Assembly (NCBI GenBank): GCA_036555125.1
Contig: DATBLY010000086.1
Location: 1-12,939 of the forward strand
Direction of reading: 5' to 3'
DNA: 12,939 bases
DNA from: DATBLY01 sp036555125
Lineage (GTDB): Bacteria; Actinomycetota; UBA4738; HRBIN12
Shown: positions 7,701-12,939 of the stretch, one piece after another
Position numbering within the stretch: position 1 is the first letter of the stretch
Layout of the letters: every line of letters begins with the position of its first letter
Made by a program: the position numbers and the translations under genes
Notes under the pieces: generated by a model
What the model was told of the DNA's origin: nothing
The model's database searches: none
Seen by the model: the letters and a program-made list of their open reading frames with translations, nothing else

Positions 7701-7716
7701 CGTCCGGCAGCGGACG
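7701..7716 (+). terminator. Short hairpin after the deoC-ALDH operon
   Basis: CGTCCG-GCAG-CGGACG forms a perfect 6-base-pair stem with a 4-base loop, 14 bases after the last operon stop. There is no T-rich tract behind it, so intrinsic termination is doubtful; it may be incidental in such GC-rich DNA. Confidence 0.25.
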
Positions 7717-7721
7717 CGGAC

Positions 7722-7759
7722 GTTACCTGAACGAAACACGCACGACCTGAACCCGCAAC
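7722..7759 (+). promoter_or_regulatory. GlnR-like nitrogen-control box upstream of amtB
   Basis: GTTAC (7722-7726), six bases, GAAAC (7733-7737), six bases, GACCT (7744-7748), six bases, GCAAC (7755-7759). The first pair is an exact match to the actinobacterial GlnR half-site pair gTnAC-n6-GaAAC; in the second pair the b-site keeps 4 of 5 bases and the a-site is poor. It lies just upstream of the amtB promoter region, and amtB is a classic GlnR target. An overlapping direct repeat ACCTGAAC (7725-7732 and 7745-7752, 20 bases apart) is a possible alternative site for another regulator. Confidence 0.55.
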
Positions 7760-7769
7760 GCCGGTGCCC

Positions 7770-7799
7770 TACAAGTGCGGGGTATCCAACGGAGGGAGG
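7770..7799 (+). promoter_or_regulatory. Putative amtB -10 and strong ribosome binding site
   Basis: TACAAG (7770-7775) is a weak -10 candidate placed just after the GlnR-like box. GGAGGGAGG (7791-7799) is a very strong Shine-Dalgarno sequence 5 bases before the GTG at 7805; this fixes the start there and not at the upstream in-frame GTG at 7775, which has no such site. Confidence 0.5.
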
Positions 7800-7804
7800 C
7801 GGTC

Positions 7805-9157
7805 GTGCCTGAGATCAACGGCGCCGACACGGCGTGGGTGCTGGTGAGCGCCGCGCTCGTGATGTTCATGACCCCCGGGCTCGCGCTCTTCTACGGCGGT
7901 CTGGTCGGATCGAGGCACGTCCTCGCGACGATCATGCAGTCCTTCTTCGCGCTGGGTCTCGTCTCGCTGCTCTGGGTGGCTGTCGGCTACACGCTGGCGT
8001 TCGGCCATGACATCGGGGGCGTGATCGGGGGCCTGGACTTCGCCGGGTTCCGGGACGTGGGCCAGGCTCCGAGCGAGACGTACGCGACCAGCGTTCCTCA
8101 GGTCGGCTTCGCGCTCTACCAGCTGATGTTCGCGATCATCACGCCGGCCCTGATCACCGGGGCGATCGCCGAACGGATGAGGTTCTCGGCGTACGTGGCC
8201 TTCCTGGGGCTCTGGTCCGTCCTGGTGTACGCCCCGGTCGCCCACTGGGTGTTCGCCGACGGGTTCTTGGGAGCGGCCGGCCTCGGCGCGCTCGACTTCG
8301 CGGGCGGCACGGTGGTCCACATCAACGCGGGAGCGGCAGCCCTCGCCGCCGTCCTGTACCTGGGGCCCCGCAACGGATACGGCAAGCGCGCGTTCATCCC
8401 TCACAACGTGCCGATGGTGATCCTCGGGGCGTCCATCCTGTGGTTCGGCTGGTTCGGGTTCAACGCCGGATCGGCCCTCGGCGCGAACGGCCTGGCGGCG
8501 AGCGCGTTCGCCGCTACACACCTGGCCGCCGCGGCCGCCGTGATCGGCTGGCTGATCCTCGAGCGGATCCGGCACGGCAAGGCGACGACCCTCGGGGCCG
8601 CCACCGGCGGGGTGGCAGGTCTCGTGGCTATCACGCCTGCCGCCGGTTTCGTGGAGCCCTGGGCCGCGATCGTGATCGGCCTGGCCGCGGGCGCGGTCTG
8701 CTACATGGTCGTTCAGGTGAAGGCGAAGACCGGCTTCGACGACTCCCTCGACGTCGTCGGGGTCCATCTCGCCGGGGGGATCCTCGGGGCCCTGCTGACC
8801 GGCGTGTTCGCCAGCACGGCGATCAACGCGTTCGAGGGAAGCCTCGGCCAGCTGGGCAAGCAGGCGATCGCGGCAGGCGTGACGCTCGCCTTCTCGTTCG
8901 TCGCGACGCTCGCGATCCTCAAGGTGGTCGACCGGCTCCTCGGCCTCCGCGCGACCGAGGAGGAGGAGGAGGCCGGCCTGGATCTCACCCAGCACGCCGA
9001 GTCCGCCTACACCCCCGATGCCGCCGGCACATCGAAGGCCCTGACGCACGACGACATCGAGCGCATGGTGACCGAACTGATCCGGGCGACGCACGCGTCC
9101 GACGCGACGAGCGTGGTGACGGAGGGCACCACGACGTCCGGAGCGGCGCCGGGCTGA
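7805..9157 (+). CDS. amtB: Ammonium transporter AmtB
   Basis: Amt/Rh family integral membrane channel for ammonium uptake, trimeric in the cytoplasmic membrane. The product is 450 residues with about 11 hydrophobic segments between residues 10 and 380 and no long cleavable signal peptide. The conserved pore twin histidines are His172 in DFAGGTVVHINAG and His321 in DVVGVHLAGG; Asp164 matches the conserved recruitment-site aspartate, and WFGWFGFNAGS (213-223) is typical. The cytosolic box LRATEEEEEAGLDL and HAESAY (381-402) is the region that contacts GlnK in the family. After it comes an additional, roughly 48-residue tail, polar and Thr/Ala-rich, with a short helix-like stretch THDDIERMVTELIRATHASD (414-433). 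No glnK or glnB follows, which is unusual for amtB; recO comes next. Nitrogen control is suggested by the box upstream. Confidence 0.95.
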   Translation: MPEINGADTAWVLVSAALVMFMTPGLALFYGGLVGSRHVLATIMQSFFALGLVSLLWVAVGYTLAFGHDIGGVIGGLDFAGFRDVGQAPSETYATSVPQVGFALYQLMFAIITPALITGAIAERMRFSAYVAFLGLWSVLVYAPVAHWVFADGFLGAAGLGALDFAGGTVVHINAGAAALAAVLYLGPRNGYGKRAFIPHNVPMVILGASILWFGWFGFNAGSALGANGLAASAFAATHLAAAAAVIGWLILERIRHGKATTLGAATGGVAGLVAITPAAGFVEPWAAIVIGLAAGAVCYMVVQVKAKTGFDDSLDVVGVHLAGGILGALLTGVFASTAINAFEGSLGQLGKQAIAAGVTLAFSFVATLAILKVVDRLLGLRATEEEEEAGLDLTQHAESAYTPDAAGTSKALTHDDIERMVTELIRATHASDATSVVTEGTTTSGAAPG

Positions 9158-9178
9158 GGCCCGGCGGCCGCTCGCCGG
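9147..9178 (+). terminator. Two alternative GC hairpins over the amtB stop codon
   Basis: CGCCGGGC-TGAG-GCCCGGCG (9147-9166) is a perfect 8-base-pair stem whose loop contains the amtB stop TGA. CCGGCG-GCCGCT-CGCCGG (9161-9178) is a perfect 6-base-pair stem that uses the 3' arm of the first, so only one can form at once. A third weak stem, GCCCC/GGGGC, follows at 9180-9196. There is no T-tract, so this could be a terminator of the tail-less type seen in actinobacteria or an mRNA-stabilising structure. Confidence 0.45.
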
Positions 9179-9253
9179 AGCCCCTCGATCCGGGGCCGAT
9201 GCCGCCACGGAAACGTCACAAGCCGAACGGGCGTTCCGACATAGGCCGGGAGC

Positions 9254-9259
9254 TACGAT
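9254..9259 (+). promoter_or_regulatory. Putative recO -10 element for a leaderless transcript
   Basis: TACGAT ends only 6 bases before the recO ATG at 9266, so transcription would begin at or within a base or two of the start codon. The nearest Shine-Dalgarno-like GGAG (9249-9252) is 13 bases from the ATG and would be upstream of the transcript start, so it is unlikely to serve. No clear -35 is visible. The 108-base gap after amtB holds otherwise only the hairpins at its left end. Confidence 0.5.
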
Positions 9260-9265
9260 TCGGCC

Positions 9266-10006
9266 ATGCCCGCATACAAGGAGCAGGGGGTCGTGCTCCG
9301 CTCGGTCAAGCTCGGCGAAGCCGACAAGATCGTCACGGTCATGACCCAGGGCTCCGGCAAGGTCCGCGCGGTGGCGAAGGGGATCCGCAAGACCACGAGC
9401 CGCTTCGGCGCGAGGCTCGAGCCGTTCACCCACGTGTCGCTGATGCTCTACCGCGGGCGCGGCCAACTGGACACGGTCACCCAGGCCGAGATCATCTCGC
9501 CGCACGCCGCGCTCCGCGACGACCTCGCGCTCTTCGCCGCGGGCGAGACGATGCTCGAGGCGGTCGACAAGGTGGCCGAGGAGCACGAGCGCAACGTCCG
9601 ACTCGTGTTGCTGCTGCTGGCCGGGCTCCGGGCGCTGGAGACGCGCCCGGCCGATCCCACGGCCGTGGCCGAGTCGTTCATGCTGAAGCTGCTGTCGCTG
9701 TCGGGGTTCCACCCGGCCCTCACCGCCTGCGCGGTCTGCGGCGCCGCCGATCCGCAGCTGTTCAACTTCGGGCTGGGCGGCGCCGTGTGCGCCGGCTGTG
9801 CCGAGCCCGGGTCCGCGCCGGTCTCGCGGGAGGCGCTCGTCACGCTCGCGGGGCTGGCGGTCGCTGACCTGATGGACGCGGGCGCCACGCCGATGCCCGA
9901 GCCCAGGATCCGGGGCGAGGCGCGAGGACTTCTGTACGGGTTCGCCGAATACCACCTGGAACGCAGGATCCGGTCGCTCCCGATGCTCGCGAGGACGGCG
10001 CCGTGA
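9266..10006 (+). CDS. recO: DNA repair protein RecO
   Basis: RecO acts in the cytosol with RecR to load RecA on SSB-coated single-stranded DNA and to anneal strands in the RecFOR pathway. The product has 246 residues, normal for the family. The N-terminal OB-fold domain covers about 1-80 (YKEQGVVLRSVKLGEADKIVTVMT at the start), followed by an alpha-helical domain. A four-cysteine zinc finger is complete: Cys155 and Cys158 in CAVC, Cys175 and Cys178 in CAGC, with the typical LFNFGLGGAVC between. The ATG at 9266 has no well-placed Shine-Dalgarno sequence, in keeping with the leaderless promoter proposed just upstream. The stop lies 22 bases before the uppS start, and recO-uppS is the standard actinobacterial order, so co-transcription is expected. 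Confidence 0.95.
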   Translation: MPAYKEQGVVLRSVKLGEADKIVTVMTQGSGKVRAVAKGIRKTTSRFGARLEPFTHVSLMLYRGRGQLDTVTQAEIISPHAALRDDLALFAAGETMLEAVDKVAEEHERNVRLVLLLLAGLRALETRPADPTAVAESFMLKLLSLSGFHPALTACAVCGAADPQLFNFGLGGAVCAGCAEPGSAPVSREALVTLAGLAVADLMDAGATPMPEPRIRGEARGLLYGFAEYHLERRIRSLPMLARTAP

Positions 10007-10032
10007 GCCGCCCCGCGAAGGCGGTGCCGTGA
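10003..10032 (+). other. Possible 9-codon coupling mini-ORF between recO and uppS
   Basis: GTG at 10003 overlaps the recO stop as GTGA and reads nine codons (MSRPAKAVP) to a TGA at 10030-10032, which in turn overlaps the uppS GTG as GTGA. This copies the overlap pattern used at most other junctions in the window and could pass ribosomes from recO to uppS. It may equally be chance; nothing shows that it is translated. Confidence 0.2.
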
Positions 10033-10772
10033 GCAGCTTCCTGGCGGACATCGACCCGGCGAACGTGCCCGCGCACGTGGCGATCGTGATGGACGGCAAC
10101 GGCCGTTGGGCGACGCAGCGAGGCCTGCCCCGCACCGAGGGGCACGCGGCCGGGGAGGAGGCGCTCGCCGACACGGTCGAGGGCGGCGTCCAGGTCGGGC
10201 TGAGGTGGCTCACCGTCTACGCCTTCTCCACCGAGAACTGGAAGCGCCCGCAGCCCGAGGTCCTGTACCTGATGAACTTCAACCGGCGGCTGCTCCGCCG
10301 GCGCCGCGACCGCTTCCACGAGCTGAACGTGCGGATCCGGTTCACGGGCCGCCGCGATTGGCGCGTGCCGCGGTCGGTGCTGCGCGAGATCCGTGACGCG
10401 GAGGAGCTGACGCGGGACAACACCGGCATGACCCTGACGATCGCGTTCAACTACGGCGGCCGCACCGAGATCGTGGACGCCGTCAAGCGGATCGTGAAGG
10501 AGCACGATGCCGGGAAGCTGCGCGTCGAGAAGATCTCGGCAGACTCGATCGCCGAGCGGCTGTACGAGCCCGACATGCCCGACCCGGACCTGCTGATCCG
10601 CACGAGCGGCGAGCAACGGATCTCGAACTTCCTCCTGTGGCGCGCGGCCTACGCGGAGCTCTGGTTCACGCCGGTGTTCTGGCCGGACTTCGATCGGGAA
10701 CACCTCTTCGAGGCGATCCGGGATTACCAGAAGCGGACGCGCCGGTTCGGTGCGCTGACCGAGGGCGACTAG
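10029..10772 (+). CDS. uppS: Isoprenyl transferase (cis-prenyl diphosphate synthase)
   Basis: Cis-prenyltransferase that condenses isopentenyl diphosphate units onto an allylic diphosphate to make the polyprenyl carrier lipid for peptidoglycan and other wall polymers; membrane-associated. 247 residues, normal length. Motifs are complete: the catalytic Asp22 in MDGNGRWA (21-28), His39 in TEGHAAG, STENW (67-71), the substrate-binding RTSGEQRISNFL (191-202) and AELWFTPVFWPDF (209-221). The GTG at 10029 has GAAGG 7 bases upstream. Chain length (undecaprenyl, decaprenyl or shorter) cannot be told from these motifs; the position after recO matches the M. tuberculosis decaprenyl diphosphate synthase locus and favours a long-chain enzyme. 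Its TAG stop overlaps the TAG of the convergent gene within one palindromic CTAG. Confidence 0.94.
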   Translation: MSSFLADIDPANVPAHVAIVMDGNGRWATQRGLPRTEGHAAGEEALADTVEGGVQVGLRWLTVYAFSTENWKRPQPEVLYLMNFNRRLLRRRRDRFHELNVRIRFTGRRDWRVPRSVLREIRDAEELTRDNTGMTLTIAFNYGGRTEIVDAVKRIVKEHDAGKLRVEKISADSIAERLYEPDMPDPDLLIRTSGEQRISNFLLWRAAYAELWFTPVFWPDFDREHLFEAIRDYQKRTRRFGALTEGD

Positions 10773-11194
10773 CGGATCCGCTCTCGCTTCCAGATCCGCG
10801 AGAACAGGTACACCTCCGCGACCACGGCCACCACGGCGTACATCAGCACGTAGCCCGTCCCGGGCACGTCGAAGCCCACGCTCGCGACCATGAGCCCGCG
10901 CGACATCGGATACCCCACGATGCCGAGCAGGACCGCGAGGACGCTCAGCACGATCCTTCCGGCCGGTCCGAACGACGTTGGGCCGCCGCGCCAGCGCGAG
11001 TACGTCGCGACGTGGGCGGGCTCCCGGGGCGCCGGCATCCGCGCGGAAGGGGGAGGTGGAACGGCCGCGGGATCATCGGCTGCCGACGATCCCGGTGGCT
11101 CGCCGACGGCCGCGAAGCACTGGCCGCACCACGACTGGCCGGCGTAGAGCTTCGCACCGCAGCTCTGGCAGGACCCGGTCGACATCGCGCGCAT
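10769..11194 (-). CDS. Zinc-ribbon protein with two membrane helices, function unknown
   Basis: I do not recognise a named family. The 141-residue product has an N-terminal zinc ribbon with Cys9-x2-Cys12 (CQSC) and Cys23-x2-Cys26 (CGQC), a Pro/Ala-rich linker with PPPP (about 33-60), a basic aromatic stretch YSRWRGG (65-71), and two hydrophobic segments (about 80-98 and 113-133), ending in a basic WKRERIR tail. Charge placement suggests both ends are cytosolic. ATG at 11194 is preferred because AGGA (complement of 11202-11205) lies 7 bases upstream; GTG at 11197 and ATG at 11185 are alternatives. It is convergent with uppS, sharing CTAG at the stops, and divergent from glyS across 147 bases. 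A membrane-tethered zinc ribbon could sense or hold a partner, but no role can be assigned. Confidence 0.75.
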   Translation of the reverse strand: MRAMSTGSCQSCGAKLYAGQSWCGQCFAAVGEPPGSSAADDPAAVPPPPSARMPAPREPAHVATYSRWRGGPTSFGPAGRIVLSVLAVLLGIVGYPMSRGLMVASVGFDVPGTGYVLMYAVVAVVAEVYLFSRIWKRERIR

Positions 11195-11252
11195 CACCTC
11201 TTCCTCGGGGTATCGGAGGCGGCCGCGCGGGTCTTGACGCGTGTGGAGGTTG

Positions 11253-11270
11253 CGTGGCGTCCACGGACGC
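11253..11270. promoter_or_regulatory. Overlapping palindromes upstream of glyS
   Basis: CGTGG-CGT-CCACG (11253-11265) and GCGTCC-AC-GGACGC (11257-11270) are two overlapping perfect inverted repeats in the divergent region between the zinc-ribbon gene and glyS. They cover the position of the -35 for the TACGAT element at 11286, so a dimeric repressor site is possible. No known motif is recognised, and short GC palindromes arise easily in such DNA. Confidence 0.3.
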
Positions 11271-11285
11271 AGCGGGTGCCGCCGG

Positions 11286-11333
11286 TACGATGGACGTCAC
11301 GCCAGCGGCCGCCGCCAGCGACCGGGAAAGGAG
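11286..11333 (+). promoter_or_regulatory. Putative glyS promoter -10 (TACGAT) and ribosome binding site
   Basis: TACGAT at 11286-11291 is a likely -10 with only a weak -35 (CGGACG, 16 bases upstream). It would give a leader of about 44 bases. AAAGGAG at 11327-11333 is a strong Shine-Dalgarno sequence 8 bases before the glyS ATG and fixes that start. The leader is too short for a T-box, and no T-box sequence was seen. Confidence 0.5.
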
Positions 11334-11341
11334 TCCGCACC

Positions 11342-12655
11342 ATGGCCGACCTCATGGAGGCCGTCACCTCCCTCGCGAAGCGCCGGGGGATCGCGTTCCA
11401 GTCGTCCGAGATCTACGGCGGGCTCCGCTCGTCCTGGGACTACGGGCCGCTCGGGGTCGAGCTCCGCCGGAACATCCGCAACGCCTGGTGGCGCTCGATG
11501 GTCCAGCTCCGCGACGACATCGTGGGCCTCGAGGCTGCGATCATCATGTCGCCCCGCGTCTGGGAGGCCTCCGGGCACGTCACCGGCTTCCACGATCCGC
11601 TGATCGAGTGCGAGAGCTGTCACCGGCGCTACCGAGCGGACCACATGGACGATCCGCCCGTCTGCCCGAACTGCGGCGGCACCGTGTTCTCGGAGCCGAA
11701 GCAGTTCAACCTGATGTTCCAGACGCACATGGGGCCGGTCGAGGACGACGCCGCGGTGACGTACCTGCGTCCCGAGACCGCGCAGGGGATGTTCGTGGAC
11801 TTCACGCAGGTGCAGACCGTCGCGCGCAAGAAGCTGCCGTTCGGCGTCGCCCAGATCGGCAAGTCGTTCCGCAACGAGATCACGCCCGGGAACTTCATCT
11901 TCCGCACGCGCGAGTTCGAGCAGATGGAGATGGAGTACTTCGTCGAGCCCGGAACGGACGAGGAGTGGTTCGCGTACTGGATCGACCGGCGGTTCCAGTG
12001 GTACCTCGACCTGGGCATGACGAAGGAGAAGCTCCGGATCCGCCCGCACGAGCCCGACGAGCTGGCGCACTACGCGAAGGCCGCGAGCGACGTGGAGTAC
12101 GAGTTCCCGTTCGGGTGGTCCGAGCTGGAGGGGATCGCGAACCGGACCGACTTCGACCTGCGCCGCCATCAGGAGGAGAGCGGCGAGGACCTCTCCTACT
12201 TCGACCAGGAGAAGGGGGAACGGTTCCTCCCGTACGTCGTGGAGCCGGCCGGCGGCGTGGACCGCACGCTGCTCGCGTTCCTGGTGGATGCGTACACGGT
12301 GGACGAGGCTCCCACCGCGAAGGGCGACACGGAGAAGCGCACCCTCCTGAAGCTCCATCGCGACCTCGCGCCGATCAAGGTCGCGATCCTTCCCCTCTCC
12401 CGCAACGAGAAGCTCGTCCCCGAAGCCCGGCGCGTCCACGACCTGCTGAAGCCCCAGTGGATGACGCAGTACGACGACGCGGGTGCGATCGGCCGTCGGT
12501 ACCGCCGGCAGGACGAGGTCGGGACCCCGTTCTGCGTGACGGTCGACTTCGACACGCTCGAGGATCGCCAGGTGACGGTCCGGGAGCGCGACTCGATGGC
12601 CCAGGAGCGGTTGCCGATCGACGGCCTCGTCGGCTACCTCCGGGACCGCCTGTGA
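11342..12655 (+). CDS. glyS: Glycyl-tRNA synthetase, homodimeric type
   Basis: Class II aminoacyl-tRNA synthetase charging tRNA-Gly with glycine in the cytosol. This is the single-chain dimeric type (as in actinobacteria, archaea and eukaryotes), not the alpha-2 beta-2 GlyQ/GlyS type of E. coli. It has 437 residues, slightly short for the family. The catalytic core begins near residue 7; a zinc ribbon has Cys90, Cys93 (CESC) and Cys108, Cys111 (CPNC). Class II motif 2 is FRNEITPGNFIFRTREFEQ (177-195-like region, with the ATP-binding FRNE), and motif 3 is GVDRTLLA (305-312). An anticodon-binding HGTP domain covers about 345-435. ATG at 11342 is supported by AAAGGAG 8 bases upstream. The stop overlaps the next small gene as GTGA. 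Confidence 0.96.
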   Translation: MADLMEAVTSLAKRRGIAFQSSEIYGGLRSSWDYGPLGVELRRNIRNAWWRSMVQLRDDIVGLEAAIIMSPRVWEASGHVTGFHDPLIECESCHRRYRADHMDDPPVCPNCGGTVFSEPKQFNLMFQTHMGPVEDDAAVTYLRPETAQGMFVDFTQVQTVARKKLPFGVAQIGKSFRNEITPGNFIFRTREFEQMEMEYFVEPGTDEEWFAYWIDRRFQWYLDLGMTKEKLRIRPHEPDELAHYAKAASDVEYEFPFGWSELEGIANRTDFDLRRHQEESGEDLSYFDQEKGERFLPYVVEPAGGVDRTLLAFLVDAYTVDEAPTAKGDTEKRTLLKLHRDLAPIKVAILPLSRNEKLVPEARRVHDLLKPQWMTQYDDAGAIGRRYRRQDEVGTPFCVTVDFDTLEDRQVTVRERDSMAQERLPIDGLVGYLRDRL

Positions 12656-12864
12656 CGGACGTGTCCCGGTCGCCGCGACCCGCCCGCGGATCCCTCGGTC
12701 TGTACGCGGTCGCGTTCGCCCTCCTGCTGGTCGCGGGTGGAGCGCTGGTCGCGTCGGCCCGAGGGTTCCTGAGGTCCACCGAGCTGTTGTGGGTGTCGAC
12801 CGTGTGCTCGGGGATCGCGATCGTGGTCGCGATCGTCGGGCTCTGGCTCCCGCGCCGACGATGA
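12652..12864 (+). CDS. Small two-helix membrane protein, function unknown
   Basis: A 70-residue product with a polar, Arg-rich N-terminus (SRSPRPARG), two hydrophobic segments (about 16-34 and 45-66) and an Arg-rich end PRRR, suggesting a hairpin in the membrane with both ends in the cytosol. No family is recognised. The GTG start at 12652 overlaps the glyS stop as GTGA and the stop overlaps the next ATG as ATGA; this tight coupling on both sides is the main evidence that it is a real gene. No role can be inferred beyond co-expression with glyS. Confidence 0.65.
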   Translation: MTDVSRSPRPARGSLGLYAVAFALLLVAGGALVASARGFLRSTELLWVSTVCSGIAIVVAIVGLWLPRRR

Positions 12865-12939
12865 ACCTCCGGAGGCTCCGTTCGGTCGCCGGGGTGCTGA
12901 CCCTCGCGCTGGCGTCGGTCGCGTGCACGCTCGAGCTCG
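12861..12939 (+). CDS. Probable lipoprotein, 3' end outside the window
   Basis: Only 26 codons are visible. They read as an export signal: MNLRRLRSV basic region, hydrophobic VLTLALASVA and Cys22, a possible lipobox cysteine although the preceding SVA is a poor match to the usual L-A/S-G/A. The ATG forms an ATGA overlap with the preceding small membrane protein gene. Nothing of the mature protein is in view, so no function can be given. Confidence 0.55.
   Translation, partial: MNLRRLRSVAGVLTLALASVACTLEL

Noticed and set aside
7775..7804. GTG at 7775 as the amtB start
   Set aside because: It has no ribosome binding site and overlaps the putative -10, while the GTG at 7805 has GGAGGGAGG 5 bases upstream.
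7769..10213. 814-codon open frame on the minus strand across amtB, recO and the start of uppS
   Set aside because: Its product is Arg/Gly/Asp/His-rich with no domain, and it lies antisense to three certain genes; long antisense frames are expected at this GC content.
10637..11341. N-terminal extension of glyS through uppS and the zinc-ribbon gene
   Set aside because: The extension has no GlyRS similarity, and a strong Shine-Dalgarno sequence precedes the ATG at 11342.
11195..11341. T-box riboswitch before glyS
   Set aside because: The intergenic region is short, the probable leader is about 44 bases, and no T-box sequence or terminator stem with a T-tract was seen.
11297..12928. 543-codon minus-strand frame opposite glyS
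   Set aside because: Antisense shadow of a certain gene; low-complexity charged composition and no motif.

Overview
This is a GC-rich stretch that looks like core chromosome of an actinobacterium, probably a deep-branching or uncultured one. The reasons are the gene order phoH-ybeY-CNNM/CorC-cdd-era ... recO-uppS ... glyS, which is the conserved order of this neighbourhood in actinobacteria such as Mycobacterium and Streptomyces, a single-chain dimeric-type glycyl-tRNA synthetase, many GTG starts, and TGA or TAG stops only (no TAA seen). The lineage is an inference from gene order and composition. No RNA gene, insertion sequence, CRISPR array or phage gene was seen. Fifteen protein genes can be supported, two of them cut by the window ends, plus one doubtful 9-codon reading frame.

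Bases 1-3854 hold a tightly coupled plus-strand run: phoH (5' end outside the window), ybeY, a CNNM/CorC membrane protein, cdd and era. Every junction is a 4-base GTGA or ATGA overlap, so these genes are probably co-transcribed and translationally coupled. YbeY and Era both act in 16S rRNA and small-subunit maturation.

Bases 3862-9157 are an accessory block between era and recO. It has a minus-strand lipoprotein cupredoxin, then a divergent operon of deoC and two aldehyde dehydrogenase family genes, then an ammonium transporter gene. DeoC makes acetaldehyde and glyceraldehyde 3-phosphate, and the first dehydrogenase has all the residues needed to oxidise the aldehyde. The second is a short protein that lacks the catalytic half of the fold. 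Together the two look like a split form of the two-domain ALDH16 architecture. The amtB upstream region carries a GlnR-like nitrogen-control box.

Bases 9254-12939 return to housekeeping genes: recO (apparently leaderless), uppS, a minus-strand zinc-ribbon membrane protein whose stop codon overlaps that of uppS, then glyS, a 70-residue membrane protein and the start of a probable lipoprotein, the last three again joined by GTGA and ATGA overlaps. The hexamer TACGAT stands before deoC, recO and glyS, each at the head of an apparent transcription unit, and is the best candidate for a shared -10 element.

I found no clearly new defence or mobile system. The points most worth a second look are the split ALDH16-like pair beside deoC, the GlnR-like box, the leaderless recO, the two alternative hairpins over the amtB stop, and the unassigned zinc-ribbon and small membrane proteins.
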